Both the position numbers and the translations under genes were made by a program. Positions 39,765-51,775 of a DNA stretch of 64,000 bases are shown piece by piece (the stretch's first letter is position 1; each line of letters starts with the position of its first letter). The stretch lies in the NCBI GenBank assembly GCA_031213475.1, contig JARUPZ010000010.1, positions 6,612,776 through 6,676,775 of the forward strand. The letters run 5' to 3'. The notes under the pieces are model-generated. The model worked only from the letters and a program-made list of their open reading frames with translations. It searched no databases and was not told where the DNA came from. Source of the stretch: Nereocystis luetkeana (taxonomy: Eukaryota > Sar > Phaeophyceae > Laminariales > Laminariaceae).

Positions 39765-40375
39765 ACAATTCGCTAGATACAAGTATGGAATCTCTCAACT
39801 TTCAGCCTGCAGTACCTGGTATGTACGAGATACCTGGTATGTATGTACGAGTGTATACACGCCAAGTGTATCTATACTCGACACAGCCTTCCTCTGCCTC
39901 TTCCCCTATTTCTCCGTCTGGCTTTCACTTTTTGCTCTCTGCTTTCTGCTCTAGTATGGGAGCTCTTGGACTTATCAAGTACAGCAGTATCTCGATCTCA
40001 ATGATGGATCTCTAATCTCTACCTGGCACGTCTCTATCGGCTCTAGAGTCTGTTTGGCTCGTTTCTCTGCCAGAAATCTCTGCGTACAACTCTACTGGCT
40101 ACGTACAGACGTACCGATACAGCAGTATGTATAGTAGGGCATACCCGTTACCTGGCACAACGCACCTCTCCTACGGTACTCTCTGTTTCTCTTAACGTAT
40201 ACAGGTATACATTTCTGAAAGTCTCCGTCTTTTTCTTCTTCTCTCTGCCTCTCACCATCTGTCTCTCGTTCCCCGTGCCGTGAGGACGCGTGTCTCGTGT
40301 CATTCTGGTATATAAATGTAAATATACCTATGATAGTCCTTATACTGGGCTCATCTGACTGTTTTCATTTGCGCA

Positions 40376-40522
40376 CGTCTCCCGCCCCCCAAGACCTTCT
40401 CGTGCGGTTTCTTCGCCGGGGCGTCCCCCCCGCCTCGGCCGCAGCGGCACGTCTCCCGCCCCCCAAGACCTTCTCGTGCGGTCTCTTCGCCGGGGCGTGC
40501 CCCCCGCCTCGGCCGCAGCGGC
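40376..40522. repeat. 73 bp tandem duplication
   Basis: Two copies of a GC-rich unit starting CGTCTCCCGCCCCCCAAGAC and ending CGCCTCGGCCGCAGCGG. Confidence 0.85.
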
Positions 40523-41100
40523 CCGTGCCGCCAATCCGCTCGCACGGCGCCGCGCGCGCTCGCAGGAGGCCTCGACGTCGGAATCTGCGAAGGGTATCTC
40601 CGCATGCTGCGGACCGTGACTGCCCTCTCAGCGGTTTGACGCAATGCCTCACCACAAGGGATTTCCTTTTGTCGCGATTTCTTCCGTGGCGTGCTCTCCG
40701 ACCTCCGGTGCCTCGGGAGCGTCGGTCGTCCTGCCGGCACCGTTGTCGTGAGGACCTGTCCGGGCGGCCATGAGCTCGAGATCTACGACAGGTTTCCCAC
40801 TCCCGCCACAAACATGCCGTCCACGTTTCCTTTCGAGGACTTATGGTACGCCACTACTAATGGTTTTTTTTCGGAGAGGAGCAGAGCCTATGCAAGTCGA
40901 GCGGAAAGAGCCCGGCTTCGCGTTGTGATTACAATCGAGCACATGGTCAAAGCGGGCTCTGGCGGGTGCAGGCGTGTAGAGGGAGAGGGGGGGGGCAGGG
41001 GGGTGGCCGGTGTCGCGACTCACCGTCGCGCTCTCGTGGAGGGAGGACGTTCACAGAAAGGAAGGTCGAGGGCTATAACTGAACGAGTTTTGAACAACCT

Positions 41101-41185
41101 GGCGAGCACACTGGACGGAAATGTAGAGACCGTTATATACTAGTATTGACGCTCCAACGGTCCCTACATTTCCGCCCAGAGCGCC
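41101..41185. repeat. MITE-like element C, copy 4
   Basis: GGACGGAAATGTAGAGACCGTT is inverted as AACGGTCCCTACATTTCCG; the arms extend to GGCGAGC/GAGCGCC. Confidence 0.8.
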
Positions 41186-41503
41186 ACGCACATGAACCCT
41201 AGCGCGGTTTGTTTCCCGTGTCGATGAGCCGTCGAACGAGCTTAAATGGCGTGTCCATCGCCCGCGCACGAGGGCGACGGGCCTCCCTGAGACAGAAAGG
41301 ACGGAGAGCCCGACCACGGTGAATTGGAGAGGGGTAGGCAGAGGGAAGGCGGTAGTGGCCACGACGCTAGCGAGACGAGAACCGTAAACTCAGCACATGC
41401 TGACACAAACCCCCTACTCGCACCCCTGACTCCCTTGGTACTGAGTCGGTCTGTCTGACTGCCTGTGTCTAACTGCCTGCCTGTCGGTCGTTTTGTCTAC
41501 GAG

Positions 41504-41504
<1 letters not shown>

Positions 41505-41571
<67 letters not shown>

Positions 41572-41578
41572 GTCTATT

Positions 41579-41619
<41 letters not shown>

Positions 41620-42320
41620 TATCAGTCTGTCTGTCTGTCTGTCTGCCTGTCTCTATGTCTCTCTGTCTGTTGGTGCGTCTGTCTGCCTGGCTGTTTTTCT
41701 GTCTACCGTTTAGTCTGTCTTTCTGGCTGCCTCGTCCGTCTGCCCGACTGTCTTGTTCGTCTGTATGTATCTACGTTTGTCCGCCGTTCGTCTGTATGTC
41801 TGCCTGTCCGTCGATCTGCAGGTCGATCTGTAATTATGTATGTTGTCGGTATCTATGCCTTTTCCGTCTGTCTATGTGACTGCCTCCGTTTATCTGACTG
41901 CCTTGCTTGTCTGTCTGTCTGCGTGTCTGTCCGTTGTTCTGTTTGCTCGTCTATTTATCCGCCTGTCTGCGTGCCTGCCTGTCGGTATGCTTGTCTGTCT
42001 GCCCGCCTGTCTGTCGGTATGTCTCCATGTCTGCCTGTCTGTTTGTCTGTATTTCTGCCTGTTTGCCTGTCTGTCTTCCTGTCTGTTCTACGTTGTTCGT
42101 CTTTGTCGGTATCTTTCTACTTGCCTGCCTGACTGTCTGCCTGCCCGTCTGTCTGTTTGTCTGTCTGCCTGCCTGTCTGTCTGTCCGTCGGTGTGTGTGC
42201 CTGTCTGTATTCTTGTATGCTGGTCTGTCGCTCGGCCTGTATTCCTGTCTGTAAACCTGTCCGCGGGTCTGTCTGCCGCTCTGCCTGTTTGTCTGTCCGT
42301 CTATCTGTGCACGCGAATGT
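41505..42320. repeat. CTGT tetranucleotide array, about 0.8 kb
   Basis: A nearly pure CTGT core (41505-41560) that decays into CTGCCTGT/CTGTCCGT variants. It keeps all three plus frames partly open and encodes only Cys/Leu/Ser/Val repeats. Confidence 0.95.
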
Positions 42321-42839
42321 TGCGTTATGTGTGATGTTTGATTTGCAGGACGGTAAAACAAGTACCAGGTACCTCGTATAACTTTAGTTTACAGTGTAGC
42401 CGGCTGGTATAGTTTTGCTGTTCCTTCCTCGGGTGCTACGGGTATTTCTATTGCTATTCCTATTGCGGCACATCTCGTGCTACAGCACTTCTCCGTAGTA
42501 TTTAGGTCGCTATGTGGTGAATACCACTGCGGTACGCGGCAGTACGGTGTTGTGCTGCAGCACTCCGCAGCACGGTGTTGTGCTGTTGTACTCCGCAATA
42601 CAGGGCAGCTCTACATCATGCTACGAATATTGACCCTTTGGGGCGATATAAACCAAGGCGCGTACCTCAGGGGGTGGGGGGAGACGAATCGGACCTTTTT
42701 AGACAACGATGTATCAGAGCTAAGCCAAAGGAATCGCAATATTTTGGGCTGAGTGCCGAGGGGATAAACGAAACTGTATAATCTGTGAATGCAGCAACAG
42801 AGTGCAATAGACATTCGTATCGTCCTCTTCTTTACCGTA

Positions 42840-43940
42840 TGGCACCGCCGTACCAAACCTCATTGGCTCCACCGGGTCGCTAAAAGCGTCTTTGCGTTCC
42901 GGTATACCGTTTCCGTGCCCGTACCTTGTTCATGCCACGCATCACTTCACCACGTAACAATGGAACCGTGCCTTATCCACACACCGTATCGCGAAGGCAG
43001 GCGCGCCTTTCCATACCGCAACTGCACCTTGCTTGAACTACCGTACCTCGAATCGAGAACGCGCCTTCATGTAAAATCCAGTACTTCGAAGTACCACAAT
43101 ACCCTACGTCAACCATACGTTATGCACTCCACCGCACCGCGAAGCGAAGCACGTCTTGCCATAGGCCCGTTCTCTTCGGAAAGCTTTTCTCCCAGAATTT
43201 CCAAAGTGTGGAGTAATTGGAGATAGGTATCAAGAGACGGAGGCGTTCTGTCACTGTCTGTGAAATTCTCCAGAAACAAAGTAATCAGGAAAGTTGAAAT
43301 TTACATAATTGGAAAAAAAAATTAGGAGAATCTTGAAAAAGATGAAAAAATCTGACGATTTTCTTTTGGAAATTATTGCTCTCCGATAAGAATGCCCCTT
43401 AATCTACCGTACGTTTCCCTATCGTCCCGTTACCTTCTCTTATTGATACCACCCTACCGCGATTCGAATACTCACATTTCCTCGCCATGCCATGCCTTTT
43501 ACCGTACCATACGTTAGTTGCACCTCCTTACCTTGCCATGTCGAAACTGTACCTTATTCGCGCTACCTTACCGTTGAAAAACAAAACGCGCCTAGTTTTT
43601 AACGTATCGCACTGCAATCGCACCTTCTTCGCCCCACTGCTGTACCGCGGAACGCAAACGGGTCTTGGCTCACCATACCTGACTCACCGTACCATGCCCC
43701 ACTATACCGTACAACGACTGTACGTTATTTGCACCGCCGTACCGCGAGGCGAAAACGCGCCGTTCAGTTTCTTAGCGTATACCGCACCACCCAATATCAT
43801 ACAATACCATACCGTGCCATGCCATACCATGCCATACCATACCATACCAAGCCATGCCATACCATACCATACCATACCTTACCATACCATACCATACCAT
43901 ACCATACCATACCATACCATACCATACCATACCGTGACTT
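42840..43940. repeat. Degenerate tandem repeat with ACCGTACC / CGCGAAGGC motifs, ending in a CATAC array
   Basis: Units of roughly 110 bp carry ACCGTACCTT, CGCGAAGCGAAAACGCGCC-like and TTGCACC segments. The array passes into CATAC pentamers at 43797-43930, just upstream of the kinase Gly-rich exon. Confidence 0.7.
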
Positions 43941-44008
43941 AGCGTGTCTTACCTCTTCCCTCTCGTTGTTTCCCCTTCCCCTCGCGCTGCCCGTGCCTCT
44001 CATCATAG

Positions 44009-45873
44009 CCCTGCGCACCGGAGGATTCACATAACCAATGACCACCACGACGACTCGCACTCGAGGCGCCGCCGCCAGTTGCCGTCCTCTTACCGCGATC
44101 CCTCCCCTCACGACGGTGGCCACTGGAGGAACGGACACGTTTCGGGCGGGGGCGGCGATAGCGGCGGCGGTGATGGAGGAGGTAGGAGGAGACTGGAGGG
44201 CGGAGGCTGGGTTGGAGGAGATAAGGGAGTAGAAAGAGGAGGGGATGGCAGGTCCGGTTTTGGCAGGAAGCCGCGAGGACTGGGTTACAGCGGTAGCGGT
44301 GGAGGAGGAGGTGGGGGAGGCGGTAGTGGAGGCGGGGGCGGGGGGCGGCCCTTGCGCGGCGGTGTCGACTCTCGCGATCGCGGGGGCGGTGGAGGCGGTG
44401 CTGATCGCGGAAGGGGGGGGGCAAGTCCTCCGCGCGGCCCCGGCCCCGCCTCTGCCGCGCCCGACTCGCGCGACCAGCCGTTCCCAGTGGTGATCGAGCC
44501 CAGCAGCGTCGCCATTGGGGGGAGAGGCTGGGACAGGAGCCTCGCGCGTAACGGGTACCGGGGGCACGACTCGGAGCGTTACCCCGGCGGCGGCGGCGGT
44601 GGCGGTGGTGGTGGCTGCGGGGATCCCGGTCAAGGGTTTGGCGCGGGTGGTTTCGACGGTGGAGCGGACAGGCGTCCGAGATACGCTAATGGTAATGGAG
44701 GCGGAGGAGGGGAGGGGGGGAGGGGAGGGGGAGGGGGGGATGACTGGGGCGGGGACGGAGGTGGGGACGGAGGTGGCGGTGGCGGCGGTGGTTACAGAGC
44801 CGACAGTAGGAATCGCGATAGCAGGACCCGCGCGCCCCGAAGGTATCCCGCGAGTGATGCGCAGCAGGGACGCCCCGCGGCGCACGTTGTCGCTCGCGAG
44901 TCTTGGGAGCAGCCGCGGACTCGAGGCTCCTCCCGCGAGCGCGGCGGGGGTCGCGGTGGTGGTGGTGGTGGGGGTGGTGGTAGCGGGCAGTGGAATGGCC
45001 ACAACACGCAGCAGCACTCCCTTCCCCCTGGGGGGTGGAGCAGCAATGGCGCTACTGCGGCGGCGGCAACGGGGGCAGGGGCCGGGGCGCCTATCAGGAT
45101 TTCCCACCGCGATGAGGACTCCCGCAATGCCCCGCGTTACTACGACCGTGGTGGTGGTGGTGGCGGTGGTGGGGGTAGTATCGTGGGCAACGGGGCAGCG
45201 GGTCCGGCCCGCTATCCCGGCCATGGTCGACCTTCTCATCGCAGCCGCTCTCGCAGCAGAGACAGAGGGGGTGGCGGCGGCAGTGGTTATCGTGTGGGCC
45301 GTGACCACAGCTATGGTGGAGGCGGTGTAGGGAGGGGGAGCGGTCGGGGTGGTGGTGGTGGAGGGGGGGGGGGGCGGTCGCAATTCTTACCGGAGATCCC
45401 CCGGGGAGCGGCGCCCGCGTTCAGATAGGCGCTCTCCCGGCCGTGCCTCCCGCAGGGGGGGGGGGGGCTATGGCGGTGGCAGCAGCGGGGCCTCTCCCAA
45501 GCGTAACGATCACCACCACCACTATCACAACGACAACCACCACAACCAAAACCACCACCACCCTGTGAAGTTCGGTGGGGACCATCGGAATGGCGGTGGG
45601 GGTAGAGAAAGCCGGTACATGAACGGAGGTGGCGGGGGTGGTGGGGGGGGGGGCGGGGGCGGAGATGGGTACGCGGGGTACGCGGCACGGCACGACCGTA
45701 GGGACGAGACTAGGGGAGGGGGGGGCGGTTGGGGGAGGGGAGGGGGTGGGAAGGGGGGGCGGCATCAGGGCCGGTCACCGAGTCGCGGGGGGGGGGACGA
45801 GTCGGCGGGGAGCGGTAGGCGCAACGGGGGGGGGGATGTTAGCGGAGGCAGCGATGACCAGGGGCACTACAAG
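44009..45873 (+). CDS. Gly/Arg/Ser-rich N-terminal exon of the LAMMER kinase
   Basis: About 620 codons of Gly runs interspersed with SRD, RGG and RS/SR dipeptides ([28 protein letters not shown]) and a His/Asn stretch. It takes the place of the RS-rich N-terminus seen in CLK kinases. It ends SDDQGHYK at a GTAAAT donor in phase 0, and the next exon continues [13 protein letters not shown], matching the DDxxGHY...G lead-in of plant and animal LAMMER kinases. The frame upstream of the 12-G run at 45363-45374 is one base out from the frame downstream. This is probably a homopolymer length error or a length polymorphism. The reverse strand is also open, but is explained by base composition. Confidence 0.8.
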
Positions 45874-48800
45874 GTAAATTCTGTTTAATTTTGTATTCCC
45901 TCGCACTTCGTATTAATACGTACCTGGTAGTATATTTCGTATACTTGGTTGTTGGTTTTCCTAATTTTCCTTCATAGAGGCGCTACTGAATGTGATTTAT
46001 TTATGTTTTCCTTCCTTAGTACCGCGAGTTTATGTACAAATCCTATGTTTTGGTACGTACGTGATTTCATTATTATGTGCGCTTCTTTGAGGCACTACTA
46101 CTGTACGTATCATACAAGGTAGCCCTATTAATAGTGTGTGGTTGTATTTTTTTACTTGTTTAACATAGATTGGGGCACTCAATGTGGTGTGGTCTTTTGC
46201 CTGTTCTTCGCTTTTTCGATTGGGGCACACACCTCAAGGTACCTATTTGTCTTCTGCTTTTGGTCGATCGGATTGCACTATGATACTGCTGTACTTTTTT
46301 TTTCGATTGGGGCACTGCAATAGACATATATAAAACCCAAGATTATCGCTATATTTGACCTTTAGAGCCAAAGTATGTGTCTCTCGAGTTTTATACGGTC
46401 GTCGAGTATAGGCGATATTTTCGCGATGCGTTGCCGGCAACACACAAATATCGCCTTGGGGTAAAATCACCCCAATCATATATTCGTGTTATTTTTTTGT
46501 TGGTAGAGCCGAATTTGGCAGGCAAAGTTTGAAACAGCCTGTCCCCTATATTACTCTGGTCATCCGATCATTACCCTGCCAGCAAGTACAACGACAGCAG
46601 CAGCGGCCTCCGGGACTTGATTGAATGAGTACGGCAGTACGGCAGACGGGTGCGACCTTGGTCGGAGAGAGGCAAATGCCCGGGTTCCGCGGCACCAGCA
46701 CAGCATCCAGTGCTCCGGGCGGGCGTATTTCTGCCGTAGTTGCCCCAAACCCATGTCCCCGACACGGCATGCCCCACCCTAACCGGGAACAAGCGGGTAG
46801 CGCTAACCGGACCTTTAGTTTTTGGCGGACACGTCTCAGCACGAGCACGAGACGCGTCCGAGCTGCGCCCTCGTCTATGCCAAGAGCCACCAAGCCCATG
46901 GTGTACGCGGGCGCTGTAGCCTGCCGAGCCACGTAAAGCAGCAGCTGTAGCATGAGCAGCTGTAGCCGCGGCAGCCACGCCCCCCAGCCCATGCGGTGTT
47001 CTACGTGTTCGTGGACTTGCTGACTATTTTTATTTCACCCATGTTTTCTCTCACGTTCTTCTGGCGAAAAAAAACGATATTGAGTTTTGTATTGAAGGAT
47101 TTGCGTGTACGCATATCGCGATATTGAATTCGGCGCAAAGAGTCAAAATATCACCCTTTCTTGAGTTTTATACAGTAGATGTTTACGTAATACGGTACGT
47201 ATGGCCATTTTGCTCTGTGTCTTTTTTTGGCTGACGGTGAATGCTCTCTGGTGCCTGGCAGTACTACTACTGTGGCTGTAGCAGTAGACTACTGTTACGG
47301 GTCGCCAATAATTCGCACCTCGGATAGCTGTAGCAGAAGACTACTGTTATGGGTCGCCAAATTTTCACGCGTCGGATAGCTGTAGCAATAGACTACTGTT
47401 ATGGGTTGCTAGTAATTCACACCTCGGATAGCTGTAGCAGTAGACTATTGTCAAGGGTAACCAGTAATTTACAGTTCGGATAGCGGTAGCAGTAGACTAC
47501 TGTTACGGGTTATACCAATCATTCACACCTCGGACAGGTCATCGATTCCATGATTTAGACTTTTTCGAGGCAGATACACTCCTGTTCTACACCACTCTGT
47601 CCCAAAACACATTGACCAATTGTATATTACTGATATTCAATAAGAACGTACCTTGTGTATGGGGACGGAGTGGTACGACCTGTTATCTGTATGATCCAGC
47701 TCGTGTTGGCGGGTGGGAGCCTTATGACCTGCATGACCTGATACATATTCGTCGGCTGTATGATCTGTACCACGCAGATCCCAAAGGTGCTCGATAAAAA
47801 GAAAAACGGCCTAAGTTCACTCTTCCTTCCCAGTGTCGAAATGAAGACAAACCAGCGCGTTGGGATTTTGTGGACAAAATCCTGAATTGCGGAAGTTTTT
47901 GTTTTCAGAGATGTACTTTCCTTGGTTTTTATATTCCCCCCTCCCCGTGCTCAAGTACGACTACAGTAGTAATCCAGCTTTACGAGCAGAAACTGGGAGT
48001 GTACCCACTCGAGACAAATAAGAGACGTGATAATTTTGAAATGACAACATGCCAAAAAAGAGGTTGCCTGCCATAGTTGATAAAGCTGTATGGGAGAAAG
48101 TAGCAAAAGGGCGAGCTGGAATAAGGTGGATGCCGTAGTCGAGAAAGTATGGCAGTATATATATATATATATATATCTAGGAGAAACCAAGAAGAGCTGA
48201 TGTCCGCTGAGAAGTTTGGGAGGTTTAAGACAGCAGTACACTAGAAGAAAAAGGATAGAAAGAAGGGAAATACTAGCGCTAAGAAATAAGGTGAAATCGG
48301 AGAAACATTTGGAGATATACGGGGGGGTTGGCGAAGGAAATAGGAATGAAAAGGTATTTGCACGGCCCAGTCGACTTCGCGAAAACGCTGAAACTGCGAT
48401 TTTGTGTAGGGGACCTGGACCTGCCAGAAAGAAGAAAGAGGTACACCAGTAGCCGGGAGGAGGAGGACGTAGATGCACAGATGTGCCCTTCGGGCAAAGC
48501 AAGAGAGAGTAAAACGCGCAAAGTAGGAGAATTTGAAATGTACAAGGAGGAACGGGATGTGTTGGAAGAGATGAGATATATAGACGAATGTAGAATGGAG
48601 GAGTGTTGGTGCACACTAGATAGCAGCAACAAAACGATCGCTATCCCAAGAGATGGACGATGGCCACAGGCGGCGAAAAAGGAAGGGGATACATAAGATC
48701 AGCAAAACGGTTGTCTGTATTATGTGGAAGCGACGTAGTGAGCGCCCAAAAGTTGGAGGTGTCTCTATTAGGAGTAGGAACGGTGCTCCGTCTCGAAAGG

Positions 48801-51708
48801 AATGCGTTGTCAGTGGTCAAATGACTAAGGCAAGCAACAAATGAGTACGCCCCCCTCTGTCTGGGTCTCGAAAATGGGTGCACTGGTGTGTCGGGATTTT
48901 TTTCCTCGTGGACACGTGCAGATCCTGCACAGCACCTCTCAGCGGTAGTTTAGAATTTAGATGCTCTATCTGTAGATGGATCTATCTGTAGATGATATAT
49001 CTGTAGATGATGTATCTGTAAATGATCTGTCTGTACATGGTATATCTGTAGATGATACGGTATTATATGTAGATGATATATCTGTACATGATCTATCTTG
49101 TAGATGATCCATCTGTGGATGCTGTGTCCGACGCGTGCCATAATATCACCCTCTTGTCCCTGCTGTCTTGATTGTGGGTGTCATGAAACAGGGAGAGAAG
49201 GGCGCCATTATCGGAGATCGATACGAGCTTCAGGGTGACGTGGGGCTAGGAACCTTCGGCCGCGTGGTGGAATGCTGGGACCTCAGGAGATCCCGATGCG
49301 TTGCGGTCAAAGTCGTCAGAAAGGCGAGTCGTTGCTGCGATTTCGATGTTTTTACCATCAACTTTTTGAGCAGCTCGAACCCCGAGCATCAGGCCCGGGC
49401 TGGGTCTCTGCTGACCTCTTGCGACGTCTTCAGGGAGTGTGTATCGTAACTACAGCAGCAGCAGTATAGTATACCTGGTAGTAAAGTATACCTGGTACCA
49501 GTTATAGCCTTTTGGTTAGTGTTAACGTGTTCATCATGGGCAGCGAGTGTGTTTTGAAGGGAAACTGTCGGATTTCGTAGGCCACTATTGAGATGTGCGA
49601 ACTACGCAAGCCGTACTACGGAAGCCGTAGTACCCGCGATCGAAGTATCACACAGCTTGCACAGGTGAGTTTCGAGGGAAATTTTTCAATCTCACAGCTG
49701 TGTGTGTGTGTGTGTGTGTTTTTTTTTTCAATTATACTAGTTTTACTACAAAGTGGATATACGGAAGGATGGGTAGGGCGGGGGGCGGGGGGGCGGGGGG
49801 GGGGGGGTCAAGCTGGTCAAAACGATGAGTTGTTGCTACTACTACAGTAGCTGTTCACTTCGTAATACAATGGACTGATGGATGTTGGTGTTGGTGTTGG
49901 TGTTGGTGTTGATGTTGAGGTTGAGCGTTGTTGGTGTCTTGCTTGGATTAGGTGTGTCTTTTGTGCGCTGTGCTGGGACGTTTCAGCACCGGTGCTACTC
50001 TGCACCTGGTAGTTATGCTAAAACACATGACAGTACGTAATGTCTACGACTTGGCCCACCTGGACAGAATTGTTGGTATTGATAATACGCACTTTTACCT
50101 CTGCATCACACAATATTTTCCGAGAAATTTCCCTAGCGGCGGGGGTTAAGGTTGGAGTTTATGAGTAAAAAAAGGTGTTTCAGCTGTTTCGTCGCGGCTG
50201 GGCCAAGGCCTTTACCACCCTCTCGGGGGAGGGGAGGGGTTGCTCGGTTGTTCGGCTGGTGGTTGATGGTCCTGGCTGCTTGTTTGTTGATGAGGTCGCT
50301 GATTTTTTTTTTCTGCCCGTAAATCTTGATTTGCTGATTTCTTCAGGCTGCAGCTCACCCTTCATGCGACTCGCCGAACACCTCACGGCGCTTCGCGCTT
50401 GGTGCAAGCAAACGATGTCTGCCTGGCCGATAAAAACTCAACGTGCTCCGTCCCGGCATTGCAGGGATGCGAGGGTCTATGGTCATACGAGTACGGAGTA
50501 CGGCCATGCACAATATCGAGTACAACCCACCCCCCCCCCCCCTCAAATGACCAAGGCAAGCAACAAGTACGTAAGCCCCCCCCTTGCCCCATATGGCCAT
50601 ACGACTACGGACAGGCATGACAATGAGTACCCCCCCTCCACTCCCCCCCCATCTAGACACACGACTATGGCCATGCATGACAATGAGGACTACCCCCCCC
50701 CTATATGCTACTCCATCCCCCTGAGCAGGTGAATAAATACCACGAGTCGGCGCTGATCGAGGCTCAGATACTCCGCGATGTTAACAAGCGGGAGCGGAGC
50801 ATCAGGCGATCACCAAATGAGTCCTCTCTGTGCGTGGAGATGTTTGGGCAGCTGGAGCACCAGGGGCATTGCTGCCTGGTTTTCGAGTGCCTCGGGCGGT
50901 CGCTCTACGACTTCCTGAAGAAGAATGGGTACAGGGGTTTCCCCATGAGCGTTCTCCGCCCCATCGCAAGGGAGTTGCTGCAGGTGGGAGGGGAGGGGAC
51001 GGGGGGAGCGAGGGGGGGCGGGGAGGGGGGCGCGTAGTCATTTGTTGCTCGCCTTTGGTCATTTGACAATTGACGACACATCCCTCTCAAGACGGAGCAC
51101 AGCTGCTACTCCTCATAGAGATGCCTCCAACGTTTGGGGGTGGGGGGACGGGGAGGGGAAGGGGGACATCGACATCTTGATATCGATATCGGATATATAC
51201 CGAGTACGTATGTATCCCACATCGACATCAGATATCGGATATCGATATCGACACCCATGCCGATGCTGTTTTGTTAACCCCATATTAAGAGTGATATGTC
51301 TGCAGCAATACGATCGGCCCGCTCTCGTGGCCACCTTCCTACGCCAGTATTTACTGTTGTTAGCGATGGAGTTAAAGCGCACTCCAAGCAGCTGGTCCAC
51401 ACGGCGGGAGGGCCGTATTTATTTTCGTCTGCTTCTGTGTTTCGAGAAGACTGCTGATACTTCCGATCGATACTGATGTCGACTTCGATAAACACCAGCC
51501 GACTTTCGATGTTGATATTGACACGTCGTGGATGAAACCTCGCGCATTATTTTGTTTGAACGTACCTCTCCTATGAGAGTCGTCGATAGTTGTTTTTGCA
51601 AACTGCGTGTAATTTGTTACCTGGACCGCGCATTTCCAGGCGATCGAGTTCCTTCACTCCATCAAGCTTATCCTCTCGGACAATCGCCATGGATATTGAG
51701 GTCGATAT

Positions 51709-51775
<67 letters not shown>

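Larger units (their letters stand above)
32722..44008. other. Region between the divergent dynamin and kinase genes
   Basis: Holds MITE copies, a large fold-back (39020-39764), a CTGT array and degenerate tandem repeats. The kinase start exon must lie here or further in, but I could not pick it out. A GC-rich patch at 40376-40860 contains a 73 bp tandem duplication and a protein-like open stretch (CPGGHELEIYDRF) of unknown identity. No other gene was recognised. Confidence 0.5.

Noticed and set aside
41506-42132. Open frames of 115-208 codons rich in Cys/Leu/Ser
   Set aside because: They are translations of the CTGT array. All plus frames give the same repeated peptide, with no domain.
43797-45383. 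528-codon frame antisense to the kinase Gly-rich exon
   Set aside because: Pro/Thr/Ala composition mirrors the GGN codons of the sense strand. The sense strand joins a kinase and has RS-type motifs.
46546-46992. 148-codon frame in the kinase intron, hydrophobic start
   Set aside because: Both strands are open in a GC-rich patch and no family was recognised. Kept only as an intron note.
47275-47525. CRISPR-like regular repeats
   Set aside because: The units are contiguous with no unique spacers, and the genome is eukaryotic.
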